Source: Moraxellaceae bacterium
GTDB taxonomy: Bacteria > Pseudomonadota > Gammaproteobacteria > Pseudomonadales > Moraxellaceae
Length of the DNA: 64,000 nucleotides
Assembly (NCBI GenBank): GCA_024234595.1
Contig: JACKNZ010000012.1
Span: 49,338-113,337, forward strand
Direction of reading: 5' to 3'
The notes under the pieces are model-generated. The model saw only the letters and a list, made by a program, of their open reading frames with translations. It was not told the DNA's origin and did no database searches. Made by a program: the position numbers and the translations under genes. Shown here piece after piece: positions 16,450-25,855 of the stretch; position 1 is the first letter of the stretch; each line of letters starts with the position of its first letter.

Positions 16450-17429
16450 GGTTTATTCTTCCAAATCACAGGTTTGGCAACATGACCAAAGGTTCGCGGT
16501 TGGTATAAGGTGTCAATCAGTGGCGCGCAAATATTCATCAACAACACGGCAAAGGCAATGGCATCAGGATAACCACCCCAAGTACGTATTACATAGACTA
16601 ATAGGCCAATACCGATACCATAAATGATTCGCCCTTGATTCGAGCTTGGAGCAGTGACAGGGTCAGTGGCAATAAAAAATGCACCCATCATGCTTGCACC
16701 TGTTAATAAATGAAAGAATGGTGAAGCGTACGAATAATTAAGCAGATAAAACAGTGTTGAAATAATAGTTAATGTCGCTAAAAAAGCCACTGGAATATGC
16801 CAAGTGATAATTTTGCGTACCCATAAATAAAGTCCACCCAGTGCAAACGATAGGTTAATCATTAGCCACTGACTGCTATTGTTTGATAGTTGATGTGAGA
16901 CTTTAAAGCTATCTAAAGGTGTTGCTCCCGAAACGTGGTCTATATTAGTTAGTTGTCCCAAAAAATTGGCCATACTCAAGCTAGGTTCAAGAGTGGTGTT
17001 TGGCCAACGGGTCATTTCTACAGGAAAAGAAATCAACAACAAAGCATAAGCAATCATGGCAGGGTTAAAGGGATTTTGTCCCAAGCCACCATACAGATGC
17101 TTGCTAATCACAATCGCCACAAATACGCCAATGGCACTCAGCCACCACGGTGCAAAAGCGGGTAAGGCTAAGCCCAAAAATACACCAGTGACGACAGCAG
17201 AATAATCTTTTATATAAAATAACAATGGCTTATGGCGTAGTCTTAAACAAAAGGATTCAAAAAAAACTGCCAATAAACTGCACCATAACACATTGATGAT
17301 TGAGCTTAAACCATATAAATAACTTAGACACAACAAAGCAGGAACACAGGCATATAATACCTGACGCATTACTTGAGCCGTTTGTTTGCCTTGAGTAGTA
17401 TGGGGAGAGCTAACCGTAATTAACGACAT
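16446..17429 (-). CDS. rnfD: Rnf/Rsx electron transport complex subunit D
   Basis: A membrane subunit of 327 residues with about nine hydrophobic helices. The covalent FMN site VSGATPLDS carries Thr170. Other marks are GGLGQNPFNPAMIAYALLL and GAFFIATDPVTAPSSNQGR. It is the first gene of a rnfDGE-nth operon. The upstream gene, prfC, points the other way, so rnfA, rnfB and rnfC are not adjacent here, unlike the usual ABCDGE order. There are 170 bp between the two starts for divergent promoters. Confidence 0.96.
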   Translation of the reverse strand: MSLITVSSPHTTQGKQTAQVMRQVLYACVPALLCLSYLYGLSSIINVLWCSLLAVFFESFCLRLRHKPLLFYIKDYSAVVTGVFLGLALPAFAPWWLSAIGVFVAIVISKHLYGGLGQNPFNPAMIAYALLLISFPVEMTRWPNTTLEPSLSMANFLGQLTNIDHVSGATPLDSFKVSHQLSNNSSQWLMINLSFALGGLYLWVRKIITWHIPVAFLATLTIISTLFYLLNYSYASPFFHLLTGASMMGAFFIATDPVTAPSSNQGRIIYGIGIGLLVYVIRTWGGYPDAIAFAVLLMNICAPLIDTLYQPRTFGHVAKPVIWKNKP

Positions 17430-17531
17430 TCAATTCGTCCATCAATAATAAACGCTTGCATTATAACGAAACAGACGCTCAAAAGTGTATTTTCTAGCTA
17501 GATATCCATCGGCATTAAGCGAGTGAGTTTG

Positions 17532-17540
17532 TGCTATAAT
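17532..17540 (+). promoter_or_regulatory. candidate extended -10 promoter of prfC
   Basis: TGCTATAAT is a consensus extended -10 element (TGnTATAAT), 60 bases before the chosen prfC start. No strong -35 hexamer is seen, as expected for the extended -10 class. Transcription would begin near 17547. Confidence 0.5.
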
Positions 17541-17599
17541 CTGCGCCATTTTTAAGGACACCGACTTGGTGTGTGTATTATTTAGAGCAGAATCCCGTT

Positions 17600-19186
17600 A
17601 TGAGTCAAGAACAGCTTCTTCACGAAGTCAAGGTTAGAAGAACCTTTGCTATCATCAGTCACCCCGACGCAGGTAAAACGACCATTACCGAAAAGCTGTT
17701 ATTGTGGGGTAGAGCCATTCAGGTGGCGGGTACGGTAAAGTCACGTAAGTCTGACCGTCATGCTACCTCTGACTGGATGGAAATGGAAAAACAACGCGGT
17801 ATTTCGATTACTACCTCGGTGATGCAATTCCCCTACAAAGACCATATTATTAACCTATTAGATACACCGGGGCACGAAGACTTCTCGGAAGATACTTACC
17901 GTACTTTAACCGCCGTTGATTCAGCTTTGATGGTGATTGACGGGGCAAAAGGCGTTGAAGACCGTACCATTAAATTGATGGATGTGTGTCGGATGCGCGA
18001 TACACCGATTATTACGTTTATTAACAAATTAGACCGTGAAAACCGTGAACCGATTGAGTTATTAGACGAAATCGAGAGTGTTTTAAAAATTCAATCTGCG
18101 CCTATTACGTGGCCGATTGGTATGGGACGTGATTTTAAAGGTGTTTATAACTTGCTCGAAGATAAGGTTTACTTATATCAAGCAGGTCATGGTCATGAAA
18201 TTGTTGATATTCAAACCATTCAAGGTTTAGACAATCCCCAATTAGCCGAGTTGTTGGGCGACCAGTTAAATAATTTGCTTGAGTCCTTAGAGCTCGTGCA
18301 AGGTGCAAGTCATCCTTTTGATTTGGAATTATTTTTAGCAGGTAAATTAACCCCTGTCTTTTTTGGCACGGCTTTAGGTAACTTTGGTGTTGACCATATT
18401 CTTAATGGTTTTGTCAGTTGGGCACCTGAGCCAAAAGTGCATAAAGCGGCTGAGCGTGTGGTTGAACCGATTGAGCAGGGTTTTTCGGGTTTTGTGTTTA
18501 AAATTCAGGCTAATATGGATCCAAAGCACCGTGACCGTATCGCCTTTTTACGCATTTGTTCGGGCAAATATAGCAAAGGTCTCAAGCTCAATCATGTGCG
18601 TTTGGGCAAAGAAGTGCGTATTGCCGATGCGTTAACCTTTTTGGCAGGTGAGCGCGAACACCTAGAAGAAGCATGGGCAGGTGATATTATTGGGTTGCAT
18701 AATCATGGTACGATTCAAATTGGTGATACCTTTACCGAAGGTGAAAATTTACACTTTTTAGGGATTCCTCATTTTGCACCCGAAATGTTTAGACGTGTTC
18801 GATTAAAAGACCCTTTAAAAAGCAAGCAGTTACAAAAAGGACTTAAAGAGCTTTCTGAAGAAGGTGCAACCCAAGTGTTTATGCCATATAACAGCAATGA
18901 TTTAATTTTAGGCGCGGTTGGTGTATTGCAATTTGATGTGGTTGCCTTTCGTTTAAAAGAAGAATACAAAGTCGATTGTGTGTATGAGCCAGTCAGTATT
19001 AACACGGTGCGCTGGGTTGAATGCAGTGATGAGAAAAAGTTAGCAGAATTTAAGAAAAAGGCACATGACCAATTATCGGAAGATGGTGGCGGTTATTTAA
19101 CCTATCTTGCGCCATCACGCGTTAATTTGCAGTTGATGCAAGAGCGTTATCCTGATGTTAAATTTAGAGAAACACGCGAGCATTGA
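17600..19186 (+). CDS. prfC: peptide chain release factor 3
   Basis: RF3 is a translational GTPase that recycles RF1 and RF2 from the ribosome. The start at 17600 (MSQEQLLHEVKVRRTFAI) gives 528 residues, against 529 in E. coli; an upstream GTG at 17573 is less likely. Motifs are P-loop SHPDAGKTTITEK, switch II DTPGHEDFSEDTYR, the NKLD motif FINKLDRENREP, and the RF3-specific MGRDFKGVYNL. It is transcribed singly, with a candidate promoter at 17532-17540. Confidence 0.97.
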   Translation: MSQEQLLHEVKVRRTFAIISHPDAGKTTITEKLLLWGRAIQVAGTVKSRKSDRHATSDWMEMEKQRGISITTSVMQFPYKDHIINLLDTPGHEDFSEDTYRTLTAVDSALMVIDGAKGVEDRTIKLMDVCRMRDTPIITFINKLDRENREPIELLDEIESVLKIQSAPITWPIGMGRDFKGVYNLLEDKVYLYQAGHGHEIVDIQTIQGLDNPQLAELLGDQLNNLLESLELVQGASHPFDLELFLAGKLTPVFFGTALGNFGVDHILNGFVSWAPEPKVHKAAERVVEPIEQGFSGFVFKIQANMDPKHRDRIAFLRICSGKYSKGLKLNHVRLGKEVRIADALTFLAGEREHLEEAWAGDIIGLHNHGTIQIGDTFTEGENLHFLGIPHFAPEMFRRVRLKDPLKSKQLQKGLKELSEEGATQVFMPYNSNDLILGAVGVLQFDVVAFRLKEEYKVDCVYEPVSINTVRWVECSDEKKLAEFKKKAHDQLSEDGGGYLTYLAPSRVNLQLMQERYPDVKFRETREH

Positions 19187-19224
19187 AAACGTGGGGCTTT
19201 TAATCTGTTTTAACCCACCCTTAG

Positions 19225-19240
19225 CCCCTCCGAGGAGGGG
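19225..19240. repeat. C/G-rich palindrome downstream of prfC
   Basis: CCCCTCCGAGGAGGGG is a perfect 7-bp stem with a 2-nt loop. It belongs to the same general class as the C-rich palindromes near 24 kb, 30.4 kb, 31.6 kb and 34.2 kb. No U-run follows, so I do not call it a rho-independent terminator. Confidence 0.5.
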
Positions 19241-19296
19241 AATTTCATCGTTATAGCGTAGATACCTTCGCTTCAAAAAAAGGGCGTATTCGCTTT

Positions 19297-20424
19297 TTAC
19301 TCATCAGTCTGAGTACATTCGGCATTTTCTGGGGCGAGTTTGCAGCGAATACGTTTTAATAATTCAATCATTTTGGGGTCATAATAGCCTTGTTTGGTCA
19401 TTTCAATACGTGCTGTGCGTAACATCTCGGCATATTTTTTCTCATTTTGAGGGTCAATAGCTAACCAATAACGAGAGGGAATGTCGGCCTCAGCTTTATC
19501 AATCCAAGCGTAGGTCTGATTAAGGATTTGGTCAACAAATTGGTCGGCAATCGCTCTAAAAGCAACTAGCTTTTCATCTAAATCGGGTAGTTGTTTTTTT
19601 ATTCTGTCGCGGTTGATAACAAAACTGGCGGTCATTTGTGTCAGGGGTAAGCGATAAATACCGCCATTTTCGCCTAAACCACGACTAAGCTCAAACGGCC
19701 TAAAAACCAAAGCAGGCGCAACAATAATATCCACCTGACCATTATTAAACTGTGATGCAAAATTTGATAAATTGGACGGCACAGGATGTGCGCCAATTTT
19801 ATTAACGATTTCGGTTTGGGATTTATCCCAATCTAACACGGCGATTTTTTTACCTGCCGCTTTTTCAATCGAGCTAATAGCACGGTCTTTAACGTGTATA
19901 TATGTGCCACCAACAGGTAATACCCCTAAAATTTGATAAGGCTCGGTAATAGTCAACGGCACTATTTTAGGGTCAAGTAGGGTGCGTAATAACAGCCGTA
20001 ATTGCTCATAGTTTGTCACTGCACCAACTGCTTCTATTGAACCCATAAATAAATTAAATTGTCGTGCGCGCATGGTAGATATACCTGCTGCATCACAACG
20101 GCCAGCTTTAAAATTATCGGCAGCAACACGTTCATCGGTAAACACTTTAATATCGGCAATCACATTCCAACGTTGAGCAATTAACGCTAAGTCTTTGGCG
20201 CGACTATAAAAATCACCATTTTTGCCTTGCATATCAAAAAAACACACCGATAAATTGAGTGGTTTTGGCAAAGGTGGTGGTAGGCCGTTTTCATTGGGAC
20301 GAAGTTGATCGGCAGCAGATAATAGTTCGCCTGCATAAAGAGAGCTACATAATAAAGCAAGTCCTAAAGGAGCAATAAAAAAGCGGCTTAGAGTGGCTTT
20401 GATGCGTGTTGCAAAACGGCTCAT
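19297..20424 (-). CDS. putative periplasmic solute-binding protein (DUF6091-like)
   Basis: 375 residues, with a signal peptide (ATLSRFFIAPLGLALLCSSLYAG) and a two-lobe binding-protein fold by pattern: LNLSVCFFDMQGKNGDF, then KAGRCDAAGISTMRARQFN, IAVLDWDKSQTEIVNKIG and VDIIVAPALVFRPF. This resembles the putative solute-binding family annotated in Acinetobacter and relatives. Four cysteines in the mature protein could pair as disulfides. No transporter gene is nearby, so the ligand and partner are unknown. It is divergent from sthA, with 194 bp between the starts. Confidence 0.75.
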   Translation of the reverse strand: MSRFATRIKATLSRFFIAPLGLALLCSSLYAGELLSAADQLRPNENGLPPPLPKPLNLSVCFFDMQGKNGDFYSRAKDLALIAQRWNVIADIKVFTDERVAADNFKAGRCDAAGISTMRARQFNLFMGSIEAVGAVTNYEQLRLLLRTLLDPKIVPLTITEPYQILGVLPVGGTYIHVKDRAISSIEKAAGKKIAVLDWDKSQTEIVNKIGAHPVPSNLSNFASQFNNGQVDIIVAPALVFRPFELSRGLGENGGIYRLPLTQMTASFVINRDRIKKQLPDLDEKLVAFRAIADQFVDQILNQTYAWIDKAEADIPSRYWLAIDPQNEKKYAEMLRTARIEMTKQGYYDPKMIELLKRIRCKLAPENAECTQTDE

Positions 20425-20618
20425 AAGAAATCCTGAGAGTTTTTGTTATTAGAATGGCGAGAATACTCGCTTGTTTTAGAATTACAAGGGCAAATCAGGA
20501 CACAGTCACAGCAAAATGTGCACGGTTTGACAAATTGTGCGCCTTTAAGCATGACAAGGTGCGTAGTAATACATACACTTAGCGCATGAGTTGAACAGCC
20601 TAATGGAGTCTAATAAAG

Positions 20619-22010
20619 ATGCTATATGATTATGATGTGGTGGTGATTGGGGCAGGGCCAGCAGGCGAAGGCGCAGCCATGAAACTTACCAAAGAGGGTA
20701 AGCGAGTTGCGGTGATTGACAGTCGTAGCCAAGTGGGAGGTAACTGTACTCATGTTGGCACAATTCCTTCCAAAGCCCTACGTCAGACAGTATTTAATAT
20801 TATGCGTTATCAGCGCGATTCCATGTTTAGACGTGTTGGTGAGTTAAGCAATGTGCCCTTGTCGCAAGTGCTTGATAGAGCGCATAAAATCATAGAGCAG
20901 CAAGTGGCAGTACATACCCGTTTTTATGATCGTAATCAGGTGAGCCTGTATTATGGTCATGCCAGCTTTATGGACGCACACACTTTAATGGTAAATACCT
21001 TAGAAGGGGGGCGCGAAACCATTACTTTTGGTCATGCAGTGATTGCAACAGGTAGTCGTCCTTACCAACCTAATGATATTGATTTTGACCATAAAAGAGT
21101 CTTTGATAGCGATAAAATTTTGACCTTAGATTATCCCGTTCATAAATTGATTATTTATGGTGCGGGTGTCATTGGTTGCGAATATGCCAGTATTTTTGTG
21201 GGTTTAGGTTACAAAGTTGACCTAATCAATACCCAAGCCCAATTATTGTCGTATTTGGATGACGAGATTGCCGATGCTTTGTCATACTATCTACGAGAGT
21301 TAGGCGTTTTAATTCGCCATCAAGAACAATATGAGCGTGTAGAAACTTTTGATGATTGTGTGGTCATGCACCTAAAATCAGGCAAAAAAATTAAAGCAGA
21401 TGCTATTTTATGGTGTAATGGTAGAGCAGGAAATACCGACGATTTAGGCTTAGAAAATATAGGTTTAGCGGCTAACAGTCGTGGTCAACTAGCGGTTGAC
21501 ACCCAATATCGTACCTCGGTAGAAAATATTTTAGCGGCAGGTGATGTGATAGGTTGGCCATCGTTAGCTTCTGCGGCCTACGACCAAGGCCGATGTGCTG
21601 CTGCGCATATTTTAGGCATAAAAGATACTCCTCATGTCGAAGATGTTCCAACAGGCATTTATACCATTCCCGAAATTTCATCATTAGGCAAAACCGAAAA
21701 ACAACTCACCGAAGAACGCGTGCCTTATGAAGTAGGTCAAGCATTTTTTAGGCATTTAGCACGAGCGCAAATTACAGGCGAAACAGTGGGAATGTTAAAA
21801 ATTCTGTTTCACCGCGAAACCTTAGAGATTTTAGGGATTCATTGTTTTGGTAATAATGCCGCCGAAATTGTTCACATTGGTCAAGCGATTATGCAGCAAA
21901 AAAATGGCGGCAATAGCTTGCAGTATTTTGCCAATACCACGTTTAATTATCCAACAATGGCCGAAGCTTATCGGGTGGCGGCACTTAATGGTTTAAATAG
22001 ACTGTTTTAA
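20619..22010 (+). CDS. sthA: soluble pyridine nucleotide transhydrogenase
   Basis: SthA is a cytosolic FAD enzyme moving reducing equivalents between NADPH and NADH. 463 residues. It has the flavoprotein disulfide-reductase fold (GAGPAGEGAAMKL at about 11-23), but the redox-active CxxxxC is replaced by Cys43...Thr48 in GGNCTHVGTIPSKAL, the known SthA feature that separates it from lipoamide dehydrogenase. The second nucleotide fold is IYGAGVIGCEYASIF, and the FAD motif LAAGDVIGWPSLASAA. GGAG lies ten bases before the ATG. Confidence 0.96.
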   Translation: MLYDYDVVVIGAGPAGEGAAMKLTKEGKRVAVIDSRSQVGGNCTHVGTIPSKALRQTVFNIMRYQRDSMFRRVGELSNVPLSQVLDRAHKIIEQQVAVHTRFYDRNQVSLYYGHASFMDAHTLMVNTLEGGRETITFGHAVIATGSRPYQPNDIDFDHKRVFDSDKILTLDYPVHKLIIYGAGVIGCEYASIFVGLGYKVDLINTQAQLLSYLDDEIADALSYYLRELGVLIRHQEQYERVETFDDCVVMHLKSGKKIKADAILWCNGRAGNTDDLGLENIGLAANSRGQLAVDTQYRTSVENILAAGDVIGWPSLASAAYDQGRCAAAHILGIKDTPHVEDVPTGIYTIPEISSLGKTEKQLTEERVPYEVGQAFFRHLARAQITGETVGMLKILFHRETLEILGIHCFGNNAAEIVHIGQAIMQQKNGGNSLQYFANTTFNYPTMAEAYRVAALNGLNRLF

Positions 22011-22117
22011 TATTTGTGTTTTGACACATTTTGCTGGCTTTTATGGCAAAAAAGTCATCGTCAAAATCATAAAGTTTTGCTAAAAGCTTTGTGATACATC
22101 ATTGCGAGAATAATAAC

Positions 22118-23191
22118 ATGGCTACTGATAACAACCTAAAAACACTGCCTGTTTTGGTCACGGGTGCTTCTGGTTATATTGCAGGGTGGATTATTAAATA
22201 TCTGCTTGAGCAGGGCTGTACCGTTCATGCCACGGTGCGTGACCCTGCCAAACAATCGAGTGTGGCACATTTATTAAAAATGGCACAAAACAGCCAAGGC
22301 ACACTTAAATTATTTAAAGCTGATTTGCTAGAAGTTGGAAGTTTTTATGAGGCAATGCAAGGCTGTGGAGTAGTTATTCATACCGCATCGCCATTTGTAT
22401 TAGATGGTTTTATAGATGCTAACGAAGCATTGGTGCGTCCTGCTGTAGAAGGAACCGCCAATGTACTTAATACAGTCAATGATTGTCCGAGCGTTCAACG
22501 TGTGGTTTTAACCAGTAGTGTTGCCTCGATTTATGGTGATAACAAAGATATTTTAGCACTGCCTAGTGGCATTTTTACCGAAGAGCATTGGAACACCAGT
22601 AGCAGTGTTAACCATAACCCTTATCAATATTCTAAAGTTGCTGCCGAACGCGAAGCGTGGAAAATTCAAGGACAACAAAGCCGTTGGGATATGGTGGCAA
22701 TCAACCCAAGTATGGTCTTTGGACCTTCATTAACTTCTGGTAGTCAATCGGCTAGTATTGATACTTTAGTGCAAATGGGTGATGGTCGTTTGCGTACAGG
22801 CGTTCCTAAATTATTGTTAGGTGTTGTCGATGTTAGAGAGGTCGCACGTGCGCATTTATTAGCAGCATTTACACTAAGTGCTAAGGGCAGGTATATCTTA
22901 AGTGCTACCGAATTAAGTATGTTAGAAATAGCCAAAATTTTACGTGCTAAATATGGCAGTTTTTATCCATTTCCACGCATGGAAGCACCAACTTTTATTG
23001 TATGGGCTTTTGGGCCGTTAATGGGGCCAATTACACGAGAATTTATTCGTCGCAATGTTGGTATTCCACTTAAATTTGATAATCGTCGCAGCCGAGATTT
23101 GGGCGTACAGTATCGAGCCGTTGAAGAAACATTTTTAGAGCATTTTCAACAGATTATAGATGATGGCTTGCTCAAAAAGACCAAAAAATAA
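22118..23191 (+). CDS. extended SDR, dihydroflavonol-4-reductase-like
   Basis: 357 residues from the ATG at 22118, preferred over a GTG at 22091. An NAD(P)-binding fold VLVTGASGYIAGWIIKYLLE is followed by TVRDPAK, then VIHTASPF, LTSSVASIY and catalytic YQYSKVAAE (Tyr and Lys). This matches the DFR/cinnamoyl-CoA-reductase-like branch of extended SDRs. It probably reduces a small aldehyde or ketone; the substrate is unknown. The stop overlaps the TatD start (TAATG), indicating coupling. Confidence 0.85.
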   Translation: MATDNNLKTLPVLVTGASGYIAGWIIKYLLEQGCTVHATVRDPAKQSSVAHLLKMAQNSQGTLKLFKADLLEVGSFYEAMQGCGVVIHTASPFVLDGFIDANEALVRPAVEGTANVLNTVNDCPSVQRVVLTSSVASIYGDNKDILALPSGIFTEEHWNTSSSVNHNPYQYSKVAAEREAWKIQGQQSRWDMVAINPSMVFGPSLTSGSQSASIDTLVQMGDGRLRTGVPKLLLGVVDVREVARAHLLAAFTLSAKGRYILSATELSMLEIAKILRAKYGSFYPFPRMEAPTFIVWAFGPLMGPITREFIRRNVGIPLKFDNRRSRDLGVQYRAVEETFLEHFQQIIDDGLLKKTKK

Positions 23192-24006
23192 TGTGGATAG
23201 ATACCCATTGCCATTTTGACGTGGAAGAATTTGCCCATGACCGCACACAAGTCGCGGCTGATGCCTATGCTCAAGGGGTAGAAGCGATTGCGGTCATTGC
23301 TTATTTAGCCAAATATTGGCCTCAACTCTTATCAGTGTGTCAGCAATTTGAGCAACCACAATTATTGTCAGTGTTAGGTTTGCATCCTTGTTATATCAGC
23401 GAACATCAAAACAGCGATTTAGGACAATTAGAAAAGCATTTGCAAAACAATGACTGTATTGCGATTGGTGAAATTGGTATAGATACCTATGTTGCCGAAA
23501 TCAAACAACCTGAATTTTATCAAAAGCAACAACAGTTTTTTGCTGAGCAATTAGCCTTAGCCAAACAATATCAAAAGCCTGTGGTGTTACATGTACGCAA
23601 AGCGCATGCAGATGTCTTTAAAATTATTAAACAACAAAAATTTAGCGAAGGTGGCATCGTTCATGCTTTTTCGGGTGGGGTAGAAGAAGCAAAAAGCTAT
23701 GCGAAATTAGGCTTTAAGTTGGGGATTGGTGGCAGCCTAAGCTATCCACAAGCTAAGCGTTTACATAGCGTGGTGAATGCCATGCCAATAGAAAGTTTGG
23801 TAATCGAAACTGATGCGCCCGATATGATTCCCATGCCTCATCGTCAAGAGAATGCCAAATATACCCGTAACTCTCCCGCTTATTTACCCAGTGTCGCCCA
23901 TGCTTTAGCTCAAGCCAAACAGCTTTCCTTAGAACAGCTTGCACAAATTTTATGGAAAAATAGTTGCCAAGCTTTGCATTTAACGTTAAAAAGCCGTGAT
24001 TTTTAG
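23191..24006 (+). CDS. TatD-family metal-dependent hydrolase
   Basis: A TIM-barrel nuclease/hydrolase of 271 residues. Metal-binding motifs occur in order: HCHFD near the N-terminus (HxH), GLHPCYI, GEIGIDTY (Glu), VLHVRKAH (His), IVHAFSGG (His) and ETDAPDM (Asp). TatD relatives act as DNA 3' exonucleases or D-aminoacyl-tRNA deacylases. The overall pattern is nearer YjjV than TatD proper, a tentative choice. The start overlaps the upstream SDR stop as TAATG. Confidence 0.88.
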   Translation: MWIDTHCHFDVEEFAHDRTQVAADAYAQGVEAIAVIAYLAKYWPQLLSVCQQFEQPQLLSVLGLHPCYISEHQNSDLGQLEKHLQNNDCIAIGEIGIDTYVAEIKQPEFYQKQQQFFAEQLALAKQYQKPVVLHVRKAHADVFKIIKQQKFSEGGIVHAFSGGVEEAKSYAKLGFKLGIGGSLSYPQAKRLHSVVNAMPIESLVIETDAPDMIPMPHRQENAKYTRNSPAYLPSVAHALAQAKQLSLEQLAQILWKNSCQALHLTLKSRDF

Positions 24007-24016
24007 TTAAGCCTGT

Positions 24017-24097
24017 GACTCCTCCCCTTTAATAAGGGGGAGGTTGGGAGGGGGTATATTAAACCCCACCCTAACCCTCCCCTAAATTAGGGGAGGG
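24017..24097. repeat. two adjacent C/G-rich palindromes
   Basis: CTCCCCTTTAATAAGGGGGAG (about 24020-24042) and a perfect inverted repeat at 24075-24097 (CCCTCCCCTAA/TTAGGGGAGGG) stand as a pair in the TatD-tcdA gap. Paired palindromes of this sort are a REP/BIME-like arrangement. No U-run follows either stem. Confidence 0.65.
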
Positions 24098-24175
24098 CAT
24101 AGACATTGGCGAGACTAATTATTTGTCGTTCATTTTCGCCACAGGAAAATGAAGATTTTTATTTAGGGTGATTTT

Positions 24176-24952
24176 ATGCAAGGTCTGTTTGAGCGTACCC
24201 ACATCCTATTAGGGGATGAGAAAATTGAGCGTTTAAAAAACGCACGTGTTTTTATTGCAGGTTTAGGTGGTGTTGGCTCGTTTGCTGCCGAAGCCTTGGC
24301 GCGTATGGGTGTTGGCCATTTAACCTTGGTTGATTGTGACGTGGTTGGTGCTAGTAATGTTAACCGTCAATTAGTGGCTTTAAACTCAACAGTTGGCCAA
24401 AACAAAGCTGATATTATGGCTGCACGTGTTCGTGATATTAATCCTGATGTGCAGTTGATGGTGATGACTGATTTTATGAATCGGGAGTTGTTTGAAGCCC
24501 ATTTTGCTCAAAATCAATATGAATATGTGTTAGATTGTATTGATTCGCTTAACTGTAAAGTGGCGTTGATTGAAGTGGCTTATAAGTTGGGCTTAAATGT
24601 GGCTTCTAGTATGGGGGCAGGTGGCAAAACTGACCCATCACAAATTAAAGTCAGCGATTTATACGACACCAATGTTTGTCATTTAGCGAGCAAAATGCGT
24701 CAACGTTTGAAGCGTTTAAATGTGGGTACAGGCATTCGTACGGTGTATTCTACAGAACCGCCTTTACCGCCGTTGCCGCCTGCACCCACATCCGCAGGAC
24801 GACCAAGAGCGGTTAATGGTACAGTAAGTTATTTGCCACCGTTGTTTGGTTTTACTTTGGCAGGTTTAGTGATGCGTGATTTAACAGGGATTACCGAACC
24901 GTTAAAACGCAAAAATGTTCGTAAAGGTTATAAACCAAAAGGGATGAGTTAA
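24176..24952 (+). CDS. tcdA: tRNA threonylcarbamoyladenosine dehydratase
   Basis: TcdA (CsdL) cyclises t6A37 of ANN-decoding tRNAs to ct6A using ATP. 258 residues. E1-like fold: FIAGLGGVGSFAAEALARMG (about 27-46), VDCDVVGASNVNRQLVAL, and DCIDSLNCKVALI. The C-terminal half has the family STEPP segment and RAVNGTVSYLPPLFGFTLAG. Standalone gene, followed by a strong terminator. Confidence 0.93.
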   Translation: MQGLFERTHILLGDEKIERLKNARVFIAGLGGVGSFAAEALARMGVGHLTLVDCDVVGASNVNRQLVALNSTVGQNKADIMAARVRDINPDVQLMVMTDFMNRELFEAHFAQNQYEYVLDCIDSLNCKVALIEVAYKLGLNVASSMGAGGKTDPSQIKVSDLYDTNVCHLASKMRQRLKRLNVGTGIRTVYSTEPPLPPLPPAPTSAGRPRAVNGTVSYLPPLFGFTLAGLVMRDLTGITEPLKRKNVRKGYKPKGMS

Positions 24953-24962
24953 GTGATTGTAT

Positions 24963-24986
24963 GGCGCATTTTAATGCGCCTTTTTT
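24963..24986 (+). terminator. rho-independent terminator of tcdA
   Basis: Perfect 8-bp stem GGCGCATT/AATGCGCC with a 2-nt loop, followed by TTTTTT, 11 bases after the tcdA stop. Confidence 0.9.
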
Positions 24987-25092
24987 CAATATATTTAACC
25001 CGTGTTACGTTGCACTGGGCTACGAGACTGTTACAGTGTGATGCTGGACTTATCTAAAGAGATAACTTTAATAAGTTATCCCCCTGTTTAGC

Positions 25093-25854
25093 TTATTTTC
25101 TAGCATCCAACGACTGGCCATTCACCTCTTTGCTATCATCACTCATTAGATACAAAAACATCGGCATAATATGCTCGGCTGGATACACAGACATTGGGTC
25201 TTCGGCTGGATAGGCTTTGGCGCGCATAGCGGTGCGTGTTCCTAAAGGATTGACACAGTTAACACGAATATTTGTGGTATTTGCCAATTCGTCAGCAAAT
25301 AAGGCACTAAGGTTTTCAATTCCTGCTTTAGAGACCGAGTAAGCTCCCCAAAATGCCCTTGCTTTGCGACCGACACTGCTACTCACAAAAATAATTGAGG
25401 CAGAGGGGGCTTGTTTGAGTAGCGGTAATAGTTGTTGAGTGAGCATATAGGGGGCGCGTAAGTTAATTTTCATCACTTCGTCCCATGTATCAGGGTTGTA
25501 CATTTCGAGGGGCGTTAAATCACCCAAAATACCTGCACAATGCAAAATGCCATCTAAGCGGCCAAATTCTTGCTCAATGGTTAATGCCAGTTTTTCGAGG
25601 TCAGCTACCGTTGCTGAGCTAAAATTAAGCGGAATAATGGCAGGTTGTGCGCCACCTGCGGCCTCAATTTCGTCATAAACGGTGTCGAGCTTGCTTAAGT
25701 CGCGGCCTAGTAATAACACCGTTGCGCCATAATTAGCGTAAGTTTTGGCGGCAACACGACCAATCCCGTCACTTGCACCTGTTACCAAAATGACTTTATC
25801 TTTGAGTATGTTAGGTAATGCTTGATAATGTTGCATTTCTTCAATATTCATCAT
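25093..25854 (-). CDS. YciK-type short-chain dehydrogenase
   Basis: A classical SDR of 253 residues: cofactor loop TGASDGIGRVAA, HCAGILGDLTPLEMY, catalytic Ser in VSSSVGRKA, and Tyr/Lys in YSVSKAGIE. The N-terminus (HYQALPNILKDKVILVTGA) and the position behind mupP match the YciK family and the Pseudomonas ubiG-mupP-yciK order. The start has GAGATAAG before it inside the mupP 3' end; the two genes are separated by one base (TAAGATG). The substrate of this family is not known. Confidence 0.88.
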   Translation of the reverse strand: MMNIEEMQHYQALPNILKDKVILVTGASDGIGRVAAKTYANYGATVLLLGRDLSKLDTVYDEIEAAGGAQPAIIPLNFSSATVADLEKLALTIEQEFGRLDGILHCAGILGDLTPLEMYNPDTWDEVMKINLRAPYMLTQQLLPLLKQAPSASIIFVSSSVGRKARAFWGAYSVSKAGIENLSALFADELANTTNIRVNCVNPLGTRTAMRAKAYPAEDPMSVYPAEHIMPMFLYLMSDDSKEVNGQSLDARK

Positions 25855-25855
25855 C

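Noticed and set aside
20619..22010. Dihydrolipoamide dehydrogenase or glutathione reductase
   Set aside because: The redox CxxxxC is CxxxxT, which is the SthA pattern.
24007..24175. CRISPR-like or tandem repeat at the two C/G-rich palindromes
   Set aside because: The two units differ in sequence and have no spacer periodicity; they are REP-type palindromes.
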